Notes: generated by a model from the sequence alone, not told the origin. Positions 14,406 to 25,826 are shown, counted from the first letter of the stretch. The stretch: 64,000 nucleotides of DNA from Solea solea (GCF_958295425.1 NC_081135.1:20530180-20594179); one strand, 5' to 3'. Translations and numbers: made by a program.

Positions 14406-17400
14406 GTATTCTGATCTGTTCTTTTTGGATCTATCCTAGTAGATGGAGGAGAAGAAAAACCTGATGAGCCATCGCCTGTTCTGAAGAGAGGAAGCTCAGC
14501 TCGGAATGTCGCCAAATTCCTCAAGAAAACCATCACCAAACACAACCTGCTTGCGGCTGCATCACCCGAAGCTCAAGCACCTAGCAAGCAAACACGGCTG
14601 AATGGACACACACCCTCTGATCACATGCTCACCAATGGTCACACAAATGTGGGTCCAGAACAGGACTCCCCCGCTACCAATCCTGACCACCAGGTGGAGA
14701 CAGCCAGCCAGAAACATAACCGCAAGAAAGACAGCTGTTCCTTGGCAACTGTTACAGAAGAAACCAATGGGGATGGAGAAACGGATTGCCTGATGGACAA
14801 CAGGTACAGAGTTTGACAGAGTTTGACTTTTTCTTGTTGTTTTGGTTAAATTATGCTGTATTTTAAATATTAAAAGAACTGTTGTGGGTAGTGGCTAGAA
14901 ATGTTGCCTTGCTGCAAAAAGACACTCTATGTCTATGTATGTTGGCCCCTGTGATGGGCACACCTGTCCGGTGTGTACCTCGCCTTTCACCCTATGTCAG
15001 CTGAGATTAGCTCCACCAGCCACCGCAATCCTCATGTGGAGGATAAAGCAGTAGACAATGAATGCATGAAAACAGTAGTATGTAACTTTGAGGTACAATG
15101 TCTGTCACATTCAAACTATTGTCAAATGAGTTCACACAATGCTGATTAAGCCTGTCATCTCCACACAACTCTGTCAGTGTTTTTCAGCACAGAGAGGGTT
15201 TAGATCTTATGTTGCCTGGAAGTGAGTCATTTTATGTCAAGGTTGGATTATGACAGGAAACACAAAGAAGCATCTTCAAAAAAGTTCAGAAATCAGTTCT
15301 ATTCTTCAAAATAACCCTGTCATTTAACAGTTTGATGGGATAAATGCTTATTTCTCCTGCCTGCCCCTGTGCTGTATAGACAAATTCTCCCTCAGAATTC
15401 AGAATGTCATGCACAGTATTGCATGACAAAGCCCATTGCATGATGCAGCATACTAATTATCATGTTCATGAAGACCATACAGAGGCAGAATATTATCAAC
15501 AATAACAAAGATCAAAAACATTGCAATCATGCACTGCAGGTTTAAACAACACGCTGTGTGTTTTTGGTGGATGTGACATTAAGTACCTCCAACCTCAGCC
15601 AGTGATTTGGACCACTGCCTGTCTGTATTGTTGCTGTTACTAACATCTGACCTCCTATCAGTCCTCAACAGAGCCACGCTCGACCAGCAACCAATGGAGA
15701 GTGTCAACCAGAGTCAGCTGATCTTCAGTCCACCAATCAGAGAACAGAAGTGGGACCTCGGGTGGTCAAAGTGGAAAAGAGTCTGACATCAACGCCAGTG
15801 AAAGCTCCTCAGACTCTGACCCCACCTCAGCTGGCCCAACTTCGTAATGAAAATGCAGAGTCCTTCGATATGGAGGAGGTACCGTGTTGTCTGGTGCTCT
15901 GCCACCCAGTGTGTCTGAATAAATCCACTCTGCTGGCTACAGACTGTCCATAAAAGTTTTTCTTTAGGCCCTGAGCAGCTCTTTTGTTTCTGTGTTGTGT
16001 TGTTCAGATACAGAGTAACGATGATGAGGGTCTGCCATCCAGAAATTCCAGAGCCACAGGTGAGATTACTTTCATCAGACCTAGTTTCAGAAGTACTTAA
16101 TAATAACAATCACAACAATAATAATAAAAATAATTAACTGGACACTCAAAGCTTAACGTAAGTGTAAGAGTGAATGGTTGTTTGTCTGTGTACGTTGACC
16201 CTGTGATGGACTGGTGACCTGTCCAGGGTGTACCCTGCCTTTTGCTCTATGTCAGCTGGGATTGGGACATAAACTGGGACATCATATAATTCACACACTT
16301 GCTTTTGTCTTTCATCTGTATTTTGTATCTAGTAAGTATGATTCTTTATGTTTTTGAGTACAAATCTTTCTACCCAGAGTTTATGCTGTATATAAGTGAT
16401 TCCCGAAGTGTGGGCTATAAACTCCTGTTGTTGCAAGAGGTCATAAACATATAATAACAATACAAATAACCATATAATTAGTTTGCTATTTAACATGTAA
16501 TGCCTTCAAAAAATTTAATAAATACACCTAAATCATAAGTAAAGTCAAAAGTAGATATCTCTTTATTTAAAAACTTTGGCAGTGTTTGGACTAGAAACAT
16601 GAGAGATATCGGTAGAAATGTGGCAGATTTTTCTCTAAACGAGCCTCTTCGCACGTGGAGAAATGAATGGAGACAAAGGCCGCCCTCAGCTTCCTTTGAT
16701 CAGCAACCATGGGAGTAAATTAAACATTTCATTTTACTTTTTGAAAGAACACACAGTGTCGACTTTGACTTTGTTTGGATAAGAAATGCAGCAGATGTCT
16801 CTCTGTTTGTTATAAAAATGTCTCAGTGAGGGTTTTTTCTTTTTATCTGAATGAGTTAACTCTGCCATCTGCATGACGGATAGGGATTTTGTACGGTTAA
16901 TCACAGGTCTATTTTATCTGTTTATATCTCTTAGATCTCTTAAGGACAGTCAGTCAGCAGTCGGACAGCAGTGGTTTTGCTGAAGAGCCTTCAGCAGACT
17001 CCAACAGCTACCTCAAGGTATGTTTGTGTGCTGTTTCTTTGTCGGGTCATCACGCTCGAGCAGCAAATTCACAACACCTTTTGATGCAACTAAATAAAGT
17101 GTAAGGAGTCAATTATTATGTCTATGTGAACACCTAGGCACTGTGTATAAGTAGGATGTTAGTAATGCACTAAACGAACTGGGCTAATACAGTGAATATA
17201 TCACAGACCATATTTTGAAATGTTTTGATTTTTCAATAGTAATAATTAAATAACAATAATGGATAAGAGAAATTACATTACTGAGTGACACCATGTAAAA
17301 CCAAGCAGTAGTGGCTGGACAGTTTAGTGCATGTTTTCGACAAAAGATAAAATTAAGCTAATTTAACATATGTGCCTAATTTGCCATTGACAATCTGTAC

Positions 17401-20400
17401 ATCACACATCATCCTCTGTCCTTAGATCCTCGATCAGTGTTCTTTCCTTTTAGATGGAAAAATTAATACATTTTTCAACAAAATCACATTTTACAATGTT
17501 TTGGTATTAATTTAGGTGGCGGGGTGTTCAATTACTTCCACTAAGAGACCAATATGAGACCAATGTCCTTTGATTTCAATTTGTACTGGAGTTTAATTTT
17601 CTCGTTGTATTGTACTTGTCCACATCTAGCACTTCTTCCACAACTCAAAATGAACTGTTCATTCATTTTAATTAGGTACAGGAAAGTTGTGACAGCTGTG
17701 ACAGCGAGACAACTGTGACATCACACCCATCCCAAGATGTGGCCACACCCCTTGCTGTGGACCAACCAGCATTTGATTTGCCAGATTGCATAGGAGAGGA
17801 GCCAGGGCCTGGTGGTGCTGGTGCGGCTAATGGAAGGAGTAGCTCCAGGGAAGAAGATGGGGAGAATGAAAGTTCAGAGCAGATTCCACAGTATACAGCT
17901 CACTATTTCCCCAAGAACAAACCAATAGAAATTCAGCAGGACAAAACCCAAGAGGAGGAGAACCCAGCTGTAGATGGGGACATAATTGATCCACAAGAAG
18001 AGACAGAATCAGAACCAGAAAAACAACAAGTAATACAAACAGAAACACTAGTAATAGAAACAGAAACACAGCAAGTAATCGAAACAGAAACGCAACCGAA
18101 ATTGGAACTACAAATTGAACCACTACCAGACACAGAAACAGAGGTTCCTCATAGTATGTCTGCTGCAGAGAATGAACCACAACTCACTCAGAACCATACT
18201 GAGACCACCACAGACACAGAGCCACCCATAGTGGGAGAGGATGTTAAGGACATGTCTCAAGATGAGCCTGCATTATCTAACAGTATTGATGAATGTTCAC
18301 TACCTGTTCCATCTTCTCCAGTTCTCGGTGCTCTGAATCGAGCCAAACAGAGCTACCTGAGCAGGACTAGAATGCACATCGACTCTACTGAGACACCCCA
18401 GGGCCCAAGGAGAGGACGAGGAAGACGTGGCATCCCAATGCAGAGGTCCTCCTCTCTGCCCTCCTCAATCCTCTCCCCGTCCAGGGTTGTGTCCTCTGTC
18501 AGGATCCAGTTCGGACAAGGCCAGACATCCTGCACTCTTCCCAGATACTCTTTCAGATACACCCAGACAGATGGAAAGGACAAGGAAGTGGAAGAGGTAG
18601 AGAAGGAGACAGATGATGGTCAAACTAACTGTCTGTCTACTTTGGTCATAAATCCTGCTTTATCAACCAGCTCCAACAACCAAGCCCCGAGGCTAAACAC
18701 AGATGCCTCTATCCCACCGAAACCCATTCCACGCTACCTGTTGAGGTCATCCTGCTCCCTAAACAGCTCCAGTCCTCCCCCTGATTGGTCACCAAGTGGC
18801 CCTTCCCACTGCTGGAGCACTCAAAGCATCCCAGATCTCTCATCCCATCAGCAGCCTCCAGGCCACTTCCAAAATAACATTTGCACCAACCAAAACCAAC
18901 AAAGTTGGAATCAAGGGCAGATGATGTTCCCTTATTCAAATCCTACTCCTACTACTCAATATGTAAACCCGAGCCCACATCCTAGTCCTAGTCCTAGCCA
19001 TAATCCTAGCCCATACCCCTTTACTGTGAACCCTCCTCTGTATTATCCTCTTCAGCCATATGCCAGTCTACCCAACCTTCATCACCCCTACAGTCATTCA
19101 ATGAGCCACCATTCTAGTTTGAGCAGTCTCCACCAGCCCGCAACTCCCACTGCCCCTTTGCACAGTAGCCTCTCCAATTTACATCAGCCCGGTTCTTCCA
19201 TCGCTCCTCAACACATCAATCTAGGTAGTCTGCATCCCGATACTCCCATAATACACCACCAGGGCTATAACCATACATTCAGTCATCAGTCACCATACCA
19301 TACCTCACCTCATGGCTCACAGTTTGCTTCACCTTACTTTGCTTACCCTGGCTACAATACAACCCCCCACCCAGCATTCCCCCACTCTGCCACCCCTTAT
19401 CCACTGGTGCCCCCACAGCATGGATTCCACCAAAGTCTTGCTCCCCCTGCTCCAGGCTTCCTCCCAGGCTTGGCCTCACCTTTAGACCAAGGCAACAGCC
19501 TCCACCCAGGGTTCCCTCCTCCCGTTGCTCCAGGTCTGGGACACAGCCATGGCCCATCCAACACCGAGATGCAGCTAAGGAAAGTTCTGCATGATATCAG
19601 AGGAACCGTTCAGAGTCTGAGTCAGGTTAGTCAATCTTTGGCTATATTCAGATCCAATTATAACTGCAAGTGTCTTGCTTCTGAACACGACTGCCTTGAA
19701 AAAGCACACGTGTGGACACAAAGTCTGAAGTGACACAGATCTAATTTGAAAATGTTTCTGTGTCCACACAGCCCCGAAAAAAGAGATCCGAGTCATTCAT
19801 ATCAACCAAAAAACATCAATTATGAATCACCTGAAATTCACCTAGATTATTTTAGGTGTAATCTAGGGGTTGTGATCCTTTAAAATAAAAATTAATGTAT
19901 TACAAATTTGATGTCCATGTTTTTGCTTATTATCTCAACACCAGCAGTCAGACAATCATAAAGGTTGTAAACAGGCAGAAAATGTTTGCTGTATGATGGA
20001 GGTAATTCTGAAAGGGAATGCAAGATGTAGCTAATAATTCCTCCCCCGGTTATAAACAGTGTAAAAAAAAAAACAGTGCTTTGTTGTTTTTACACTTTTA
20101 CACGTTTACACTTTTTTGGTTTTCCTCAGAGAAAATGCATGAAATATAACAGCATGGTAATTTAACTTCTCAGGTGTGGTTATTTAGTTAGCTGAAGGTA
20201 GTAGCTTCATATTTAGCATAAAGCTCTAGTTCCAGGCAAGAGAGCAAACAGACATTAAGCATTTTCCCCAAAGCTGTGGTGAAGTTTAGTATGGACATTT
20301 TGTGTTTAGAATTTTGCCACTGACCTTTATTTCTGATTCCAATCCAACTAACATCAATGTTTATTTGTAATAATATATGGCCATCTGTCTATCTGTTTTG

Positions 20401-22783
20401 TTTGTGTGTCTTTTGTCAAAACTGAATATTATATTAAATGTATGTCCTCTCCATCTAGAACCGAGCCAACACTCCAGACACATTGAGTGAGCACCCATCT
20501 GCTGTTTCCAGTCAACAGGTAACTGTCATCCCTCATCACCCTATTCATTTTCATTAGTGAATGGTGTATGTAAAATTGTGGTTGAAATTAGACATTGATA
20601 GTTTCTGCAGTTGAGTCATTTTAGATCATATATAGGGTCAAGTAGACATCATGCCACATCTTTCTGTTTTTTCAGTCTTTGGCAGAGTTTCAGCACAAGA
20701 GGTGGAGTCTGAACTTGTTCCGCAGTCAGATGATGGATCTGGAGATGTCAATCATTCGACAGCAAGCTCAGGTCTACAAACACCTGAGCCCTGCTGACAG
20801 GTGACTCATAACAGCAAACAGACCCATGTCTTACAGTAACCTGAACTGTGTTCATATGTCGTACTGTGATAGAAATCAAACCTGTTGCACGTTTATGTGT
20901 CCAGGTTGGAGGTGGAGCAACTTCACTCTCTAAGATCAGCCGTTAGAGAGCAACTGCAGGAGTTGGAACAACAGCTGGAAGACAGACTGACACAACACAG
21001 GGTATTTCTAGTATAAACATGTGCACAGTGTACGGTTCATGCAGTACACTCAACCCTAACACTACATAGTATGCACACAAAACACAGGATATATCCATCT
21101 TTCACAGTCAAATGATTTCCATTGCAAATTTCCATTTGCGCACATTGATATACTGCTGTGCATGTGACAGCCAGATTTTAGCACTGCACAACAAACTTAG
21201 GTTAGTTTCAAACCGTTTTTTAAAAACAGTCCCTGTGTTGCACTCTTAATTAGACACGACTCCGTCTCACAGTTTGGCAACTTTATTATTTTCCCGGTTC
21301 TAAATCCGTTTTGTTTTATGACAAGCCATACACAGATTTGCGGCACACATGCATCAACAAAACAACACACCTCTCTGGCGCTGGCTGATGACATCACACA
21401 AACTTCTGACCTTAGTTAAAAAAAAATATTAAATACCAGCTAAATGAAAATAAAGCTCAAGAAGCGTCACTGGCCTCTGAATTATTAAAATATATTAAAA
21501 TGCAAACTTAAATGATAACATTTATATCTAGGTCTCAACACCTGCAAAGGAGGCTTGTTGCCTCCCACTTTACACTTGTACTGAACAATGATATTAAATA
21601 AACACATTCATGTTTATAATGGTAACATTGCAAACACGATATTGTGCTTTTAAATTTACAAGTTACAAATTGTACACTTAAGTAATGCTGTTTGTCCTGC
21701 TCACCTCCTCAGGGTCTCCACAGAGACAGCAGTGTTGACAGTCTGTCCACCGCCTCTGCACTAAGAGCCATGGAGCCGGTCAGCACACACACTCACACAT
21801 ATGCAAACTTACATAAGTTAGTAAGCTAACAATGCTAAATATCTAAGTTATCAATCGCTTCCTGTCTGTCCAGATGTCAGACCTCCTCAGAGAGCAGGAT
21901 TTCCTCCAATCAGAGCTCAGCTATGATGGTCACACTCCCTCCACCACCATCTCCTCCCGATTGTCCAGTCCAGTTCTAGGGGGTGGAAGAGACGGAGAAC
22001 AGGGACAAGGGGTGTACCGGGCATCAATCAACATTACACCTGTCCCTCCACCTCGAGCCATAACACACACACAGCAAGAGGAGGTGGAGAAGATGGAGGG
22101 AGGAAGAGAGGAAGAGGGGAAAGCTCCCAAGGACAGACCAACAGGTGGAGTCGGGTCGGAGAATCTTCAGCAGCTCATCAGAGAGGTAACAGTGTGTTAG
22201 CACTTTTATGTAATAGTTAAAGCCGCAGTGTTTACTATTTGTTCATTTTTGATGTTCTGTTTGGCCTTTGTGAACAGAAACACTTATTACATTAACATTA
22301 TTTGTATGCTGCGTCCTTCATCTGAAAATCTGCTCTGTCCAGCAACATTGTCAGACCTGACTGAAGGAGTATTTGTATGCATACAGTGACACTACAAATG
22401 GGTGGGGACAATAAGTATTTATATTGTCAAACTGCTGAACGACCACATTTACTTCTGAAACCTTTTGTGGTCTCTTTTGACAATGGCTTAACTTAAATGG
22501 ATAGTTATTATCTGTCTAGTGTTTAGCACTGGTTATCTGAGCTTCTTCATAGATGCAGGCTGCTCTGTTTCAAACTTCAGCTTTTTTTGTGTGTCAAAAA
22601 CGAATAAGAAACAAGAATCTCAGGTGTACCATTACCTCACGCAAGTGCTTTATTGCCTCTGTCTATGTTTTCCAGATTCGAGAAAGCGTAGCAGAGGAGG
22701 TCCGGCGGGAGATCTTAAGTGAGTTGCTGGCTGCCGTTTCAACGCGGGAATCGCCCCTGCCCGTCAGTCAACACCCTCTATAG
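2387..22783 (+). CDS. itprid2: ITPRID2 (SSFA2/KRAP) orthologue, 3' sixteen coding exons
   Basis: ITPRID2 (KRAP, SSFA2) is a cytoplasmic scaffold that binds inositol 1,4,5-trisphosphate receptors and holds them on actin, fixing where calcium release occurs. Sixteen exons with GT-AG borders and matching phases join into 1294 residues plus stop; the 5' exons are outside the window. Counting from the first complete codon, residues about 46-150 form the KRAP/TESPA1 IP3R-binding domain, with motifs [40 protein letters not shown] and [20 protein letters not shown]. One 650-codon exon encodes a low-complexity middle rich in Glu/Thr, then Ser/Pro/His/Tyr. The C terminus (about 1060-1135 and 1240-1290) is heptad-like and matches the SSFA2 C-terminal region ([28 protein letters not shown]). 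The paralogues ITPRID1 and TESPA1 share the N domain, but the C-terminal region and the cwc22 neighbour favour ITPRID2. Family membership is recognised from memory of the human protein, not from a search. Confidence 0.93.
2828..2923 (+). CDS. itprid2: itprid2 coding exon b
   Basis: A 96-bp exon after acceptor tgtgtag, with donor gtcagt. It encodes [20 protein letters not shown] and then the conserved Ser-rich stretch [12 protein letters not shown] that precedes the receptor-binding domain. It leaves two bases (ag) that complete a codon in the exon at 6126. Confidence 0.9.
5956..6034 (+). pseudogene. Diverged duplicate of the itprid2 VSELL exon, possibly alternative or poison
   Basis: A good acceptor (tgtttttcgtag) ends at 5955. 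Read in the phase left by the preceding exon, the sequence gives [20 protein letters not shown]. The same 20 positions of the real exon at 6126 read [20 protein letters not shown], so 11 of 20 residues agree and there are no gaps. The frame then runs to a TAA at 6032-6034. No strong donor precedes that stop; a weak one would be the GT at 6015-6016. It is therefore either a decaying tandem exon copy or an exon whose inclusion would truncate the protein. Confidence 0.6.
6126..6273 (+). CDS. itprid2: itprid2 coding exon c, start of the IP3R-binding domain
   Basis: A 148-bp exon (acceptor gtgtctacag, donor gtacta) encoding [20 protein letters not shown], then [20 protein letters not shown] and SSARGIDIK. 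It ends in phase 0. Human ITPRID2 and TESPA1 have SRFF where this exon has SRFL (codons ttc ttg). Confidence 0.95.
6705..6765 (+). CDS. itprid2: itprid2 coding exon d
   Basis: A 61-bp exon (acceptor cacctgcag, donor gtatgt) encoding [20 protein letters not shown], one of the most conserved blocks of the family. It leaves one base; the codon completed across the junction with 14009 is AGT (Ser). Confidence 0.95.
7079..7200. repeat. Interrupted (CA)n microsatellite
   Basis: CACACA runs are broken by CG and GCATG variants, followed by about 25 uninterrupted CA dinucleotides at 7147-7198. All apparent proteins here are simple-repeat translations on either strand. Confidence 0.95.
7712..7915 (+). 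mobile_element. Degenerate fish tRNA-type SINE relic
   Basis: A decayed tRNA-like head (gtggcttag, then gtttgatcctcg in place of a B box) is followed by a body typical of a common teleost SINE-like repeat: gtgtccttgtgcaagctgct, gaaccc, and gtgtatgaatgggtgaatgt. No clean target duplication was found. Family assignment is from memory of this repeat. Confidence 0.5.
9895..10880. mobile_element. Possible degraded Tc1-like DNA transposon or MITE
   Basis: Several phrases resemble non-autonomous Tc1/mariner repeats of teleosts: a left end with cagtgccctcctatag, and a body with tgttgacatcagggctctg next to a gtaggggccacagcag segment. No open transposase frame and no matched terminal inverted repeats were confirmed, so the boundaries are approximate. 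Confidence 0.3.
14009..14116 (+). CDS. itprid2: itprid2 coding exon e, end of the IP3R-binding domain
   Basis: A 108-bp exon (acceptor ctccctcag, donor gtaacc). It encodes [20 protein letters not shown] and then [15 protein letters not shown], the end of the conserved N-terminal domain. It leaves one base (g). Confidence 0.95.
14372..14405. repeat. (ATT)n microsatellite
   Basis: About eleven ATT units lie shortly upstream of the acceptor of the exon at 14440, with about 30 bases of ordinary sequence between them. Confidence 0.9.
14440..14803 (+). CDS. itprid2: itprid2 coding exon f
   Basis: A 364-bp exon (acceptor tctatcctag, donor gtacag). It starts [20 protein letters not shown] and continues with the basic block [16 protein letters not shown], followed by a poorly conserved hydrophilic linker ending LMDN. 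It leaves two bases (ag). Confidence 0.9.
14884..15062 (+). mobile_element. SINE copy with internal deletion (same family as 60647)
   Basis: The head gggtagtggctagaaatg with gccttgctgc matches the tRNA-like head of the SINE at 60647. The sequence then jumps to that SINE's 3' body: cctgtgatgggcacacctgt, and atgtggaggataaagcagta. The middle part of the element is missing. Confidence 0.65.
15662..15878 (+). CDS. itprid2: itprid2 coding exon g
   Basis: A 217-bp exon (acceptor cctcctatcag, donor gtaccg). It encodes a variable segment, then [20 protein letters not shown], a conserved block of the family. It ends in phase 0. Confidence 0.9.
16008..16059 (+). CDS. itprid2: itprid2 coding exon h
   Basis: A 52-bp exon (acceptor gttgttcag, donor gtgaga) encoding [17 protein letters not shown]. 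It leaves one base that continues as D in the next exon. Confidence 0.9.
16145..16275 (+). mobile_element. SINE 3' body fragment (same family as 60647)
   Basis: Contains aagagtgaatggttgtttgt, cctgtgatggactggtgacc and tgtcagctgggattgg, which match the 3' half of the complete SINE at 60647-61032. The head is absent. Confidence 0.65.
16935..17017 (+). CDS. itprid2: itprid2 coding exon i
   Basis: An 83-bp exon (acceptor tatctcttag, donor gtatgt) encoding [20 protein letters not shown] and then ADSNSYLK. It ends in phase 0. Confidence 0.92.
17676..19625 (+). CDS. itprid2: itprid2 giant exon j (650 codons)
   Basis: A 1950-bp exon in phase 0 at both ends (acceptor ttttaattag, donor gttagt). It begins [20 protein letters not shown]. 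It then has a Glu/Thr/Gln-rich stretch with repeated ETET/IET units (about 17990-18150), a basic Arg-rich block near 18400 ([20 protein letters not shown]), a conserved-looking [20 protein letters not shown], and a long Ser/Pro/His/Tyr-rich tail. It ends with [19 protein letters not shown], the start of the conserved C-terminal region. Most of it looks intrinsically disordered. Confidence 0.95.
20459..20518 (+). CDS. itprid2: itprid2 coding exon k
   Basis: A 60-bp exon (acceptor ctccatctag, donor gtaact) encoding [20 protein letters not shown]. It is in phase 0 on both sides, so it could be skipped without a frame break. Confidence 0.85.
20676..20800 (+). CDS. itprid2: itprid2 coding exon l, C-terminal helix
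   Basis: A 125-bp exon (acceptor gttttttcag, donor gtgact). It reads [20 protein letters not shown] and continues [21 protein letters not shown], the characteristic helix of the ITPRID2 C-terminal region. It leaves two bases. Confidence 0.95.
20905..21001 (+). CDS. itprid2: itprid2 coding exon m, coiled coil
   Basis: A 97-bp exon (acceptor tgtgtccag, donor gtattt) encoding [20 protein letters not shown] and then [12 protein letters not shown], a leucine-heptad coiled coil. It ends in phase 0. Confidence 0.93.
21713..21778 (+). CDS. itprid2: itprid2 coding exon n
   Basis: A 66-bp exon (acceptor cacctcctcag, donor gtcagc) encoding [20 protein letters not shown] and then EP. Phase 0 on both sides. 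Confidence 0.88.
21874..22185 (+). CDS. itprid2: itprid2 coding exon o
   Basis: A 312-bp exon (acceptor cctgtctgtccag, donor gtaaca) beginning [21 protein letters not shown] Pro-rich patch ([13 protein letters not shown]) and an acidic stretch follow, and it ends [10 protein letters not shown]. Phase 0 on both sides. Confidence 0.9.
22676..22783 (+). CDS. itprid2: itprid2 last coding exon
   Basis: The final coding segment (acceptor tgttttccag) reads [20 protein letters not shown] and ends VSQHPL with stop TAG at 22781-22783. The amphipathic IREEV/RREI helix resembles the end of other ITPRID2 proteins. Confidence 0.92.
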   Translation: MRESVAEEVRREILSELLAAVSTRESPLPVSQHPL

Positions 22784-24014
22784 TCATTGCAACAGTAGAG
22801 CACTGCTATTTTGGCCTTCAGCCTGAGCAGCACCACTGTCTGTCTATAACACTGTAAAGCCGAGTAACACTGTCTGCGTGGAACACTATTTGTCTGTAAC
22901 ACTGTATGTCTGTAACACTGATGCTAAAATGAACACTTACATGTGATGAGCCCCCGCCCACCTCACTCGTAGCCCGCTCTGCTCTTATCGAGCACGGTCC
23001 TTGGTAAGAGGTGGAGGACGAAGCCTCAGACAGAAAACTATGGAGGACGTTTACACTGTCCATGATGCATGCTGGGAACGCTAATCTGGGCCAGCCCCTT
23101 CATGTCTCCTGCTCCATCATTTGCTGTGAGCCATCAAGAATGTGTTTCTGTTTCCCACAACTGATTTTCTTTTTCTAAACTGTTGTGAGCCTTCGTAAAA
23201 ACCAGGCCTAAAACTGCGACCACTGCCACTAATGCTATGACTACAACTGCTACCACTGCTATCTATACTGCTGCCATTAACACCGCTGCTAATCCCACTC
23301 CTGAAGATGTCCTGGTATTTTTCCCACATAATACAGCTCAACCACAAATAAATAATAATAATAAATAACATTCATAATAATAATAACAACGATGTCGATC
23401 ATCAGGGAGAAAGCGCACCGGTGGATTATTTTCTTTTAATCTGTGCACTCGTGCATTTAATGCGTGTCATTCCCTTCTGTCTGTTGAGGCTCAAACTGAG
23501 TGCTGTTATTTTTGAAAGTTACTCATTCCACGCACATTTCAGCTTCACAGGACCGGTGTTTAGATTAGATTTTAGATTTAAAGTGAGCAATTAATTATCA
23601 TTGTGCATTGGTCAACATTCCCTCATTATCATCATCACCACCACCATCATCTCCTTCACAGCTGGTTCTGTCAATATCCATGTTTTCTCTGATGTGATCA
23701 CAGCACTGTTATACAGTGTAAAAAAAAAAACAAGGAACATTTTAAACTGAGGTTGTCTTTTGGAAAAAGTCGGTACACACGAGGTTCACTCACACCCTCA
23801 GCAGGGTTAGCTAACACTAACTCCATTGCTAACTGCTGCTACAATATTTCCCTCCTACATTTCTATCTCCAAACCTGTAAACAAGACTGTACATGCACAG
23901 TACATCAGACAGTGTTATTGGAGGCTGTATTTTCCCCCCAACTTCCAGTCATTTTGCTAAGCTAGGCTTAACGAATCCTGATATCTATTTTTTTTTTTAT
24001 GTGTGACAGTTCCT

Positions 24015-24261
24015 TTAAAGGTCCAGTGTGTATGATATATGCATATTGCAACAACTCCTCCACTCACCTTTCCCAAGTGTGCTTCTCTTCCTAATTTACA
24101 AAAACGTGAAACGCACACACTGGTATGTTTGTGTGGTCCAGCTGATGTAGAACTAATGACAAGATTGAGCAAGATGGCAGCCACTTGTACACACATATTA
24201 ATAGGTAGCATTTTCTATTTCTGCCAGTAAACCCTCCCAAATGTTAGATACTTCACCTTTT
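24015..24261. mobile_element. TTAA-flanked MITE-like element in the itprid2 3' UTR
   Basis: The left end TTAAAGGTCCAGTGTGTATG and the right end ttagatacttcacctttt are imperfect inverted repeats of each other, as in a very common percomorph repeat with TTAA at its tips. That suggests a piggyBac-type non-autonomous element. The interior also contains the expected gcaacaactcctccactcac and atttctgccagtaaaccctc phrases. Confidence 0.6.
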
Positions 24262-25418
24262 GAAACTTATTGGTTGTAAACAAGCAGGTGATGAGATTAG
24301 TGTGTGAGGTCAGAGTGGAGGTCAGCCTTAGAGGTCAAAAGGATGCTTAATGGCTGCAGCAGGTCTTGGCAAGTTGTCATAGTGATGGTGGCGATGATGA
24401 TATAATGACCAAACAAAGAGTAATGAGAGAGAAATATTAGCGGTGTGAGCATGTTAGCTTCACGCTGTCTGATGACAATTCTGTGCAATAATACAAACAT
24501 GGTATTTTCCTAATGACAAAGATTATGGTTAATAAATGATCACTTAATCACTGCTAACATTTCAGATGTGATTGTCCTCTACCACTTAAACGCAAACAGT
24601 CTACCTGCAAGTCTAATACAATAGAAACTAAGATTTTCTTCACTTTTCACATAGACTCGAACAGTCAATAATCAATCACTCACCATCAACCATGTGTGTG
24701 CTGTATGTGTGGTCACTCAAAATGTATGTATGGACAGTTACTGACGACAGGAAAGTCTCAGTAGCTGAGGTTACACACTTGGCACACGCTCTAGCTGAGT
24801 GTAATTGTCCCATCAGTCCCCCCTTTTTTTAAATTATTTTTTAAGGAATAATGATTCTGCAAAAAAAACATTCACACAGACTCACTTTAGGTATTTTGAT
24901 ATTGTCTACTGAAAGCTGAACTTTATGTACATTAGTGTTCATTCATTGATCTATGGGAGCAATATGAAGAAAATCACCATCAAAGGTCCACTTACTATAA
25001 TCTGGAGAGTTTATTCAGCATGTGGGTTTGGCTTAGGTGTCACCACGAAAGCTAAATGTGAACTTTAAATCATGTGAATTCTTCAAATAATTAGGTATTT
25101 TTGACCTTTGATCTTCGATTCTCTTCATCGTTTATTGACTTTGTGTTTGTAGAAAACCTTTTTTGTTTTTTGCCATGTTTTTCACCTGTGTTTCACCTGT
25201 GTTGGACAAACACTCACTGTGAGCTCAGAGGCTCGTCATGCTTTTCTCCTCTTCTTTATATTTTTATACTGATCAAGGATCCTTCACACACTTTTAATTA
25301 CACTTAACTGTTTGACTGTTGGTGTCTATTAATTTCTATTGATGCCTGTTATAGTGATGTGTGTTTTGTACCGATGTCAGTGGGATGCAGGGAGGGATCA
25401 CTCTGTAGAGATGAGAAT

Positions 25419-25424
25419 AATAAA
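25419..25424 (+). terminator. itprid2: Candidate itprid2 poly(A) signal AATAAA
   Basis: A canonical AATAAA sits 2.6 kb after the stop and is followed by TATTTATTTTC. It is chosen over the nearer AATAAA at about 23349 only on context. Confidence 0.35.
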
Positions 25425-25826
25425 GAAGTATTTATTTTCAGTACACACGAGTGCTACCTCTTTTATGGTGTGCTATTTTTCTGTAGTCGTCGTCATGTTG
25501 CAAAATTAATTTTGGGACTAAACAGACATCACCTGGATGGTATTAAATGATGGATACAAAGTATTTTGCACAGCACTGTACATTTTTTTAATTTTTGTTT
25601 GTATAAAATTTAATTTAATATAACATCTTGTGCATCTTTTTTACTGCCTCGTAACTTCTCGCTTTCCCAGTTTTTTCCACAGCAACCATTTTGACATGTT
25701 CTAGCAGGAAAAGCACTGGTGTCACTGATAACACTCTCTTCAGTTAGGTGGAACTCTATCATCACTTTCACACATGTGCTTTTCCTCATATGAGCTGTCA
25801 AAATATCTGCCATGCAAAGGGCCATG

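Larger units (their letters stand above)
22784..25450 (+). other. itprid2: Probable 3' UTR of itprid2
   Basis: This stretch follows the stop codon and has no coding signal. It includes a near-tandem series of short phrases of the ctgtctgtaacactg kind (about 22840-22925) and a MITE at 24015-24261. An AATAAA at about 23349 and another at 25419-25424 are candidate poly(A) signals. The second is followed by a T-rich stretch and is my preferred end, giving a UTR of about 2.6 kb. Transcript data would settle the end. Confidence 0.4.

Noticed and set aside
18353..19557. Several antisense open frames in the giant itprid2 exon
   Set aside because: The sense frame is continuous for 650 codons and matches a known family; the antisense frames are short and featureless.
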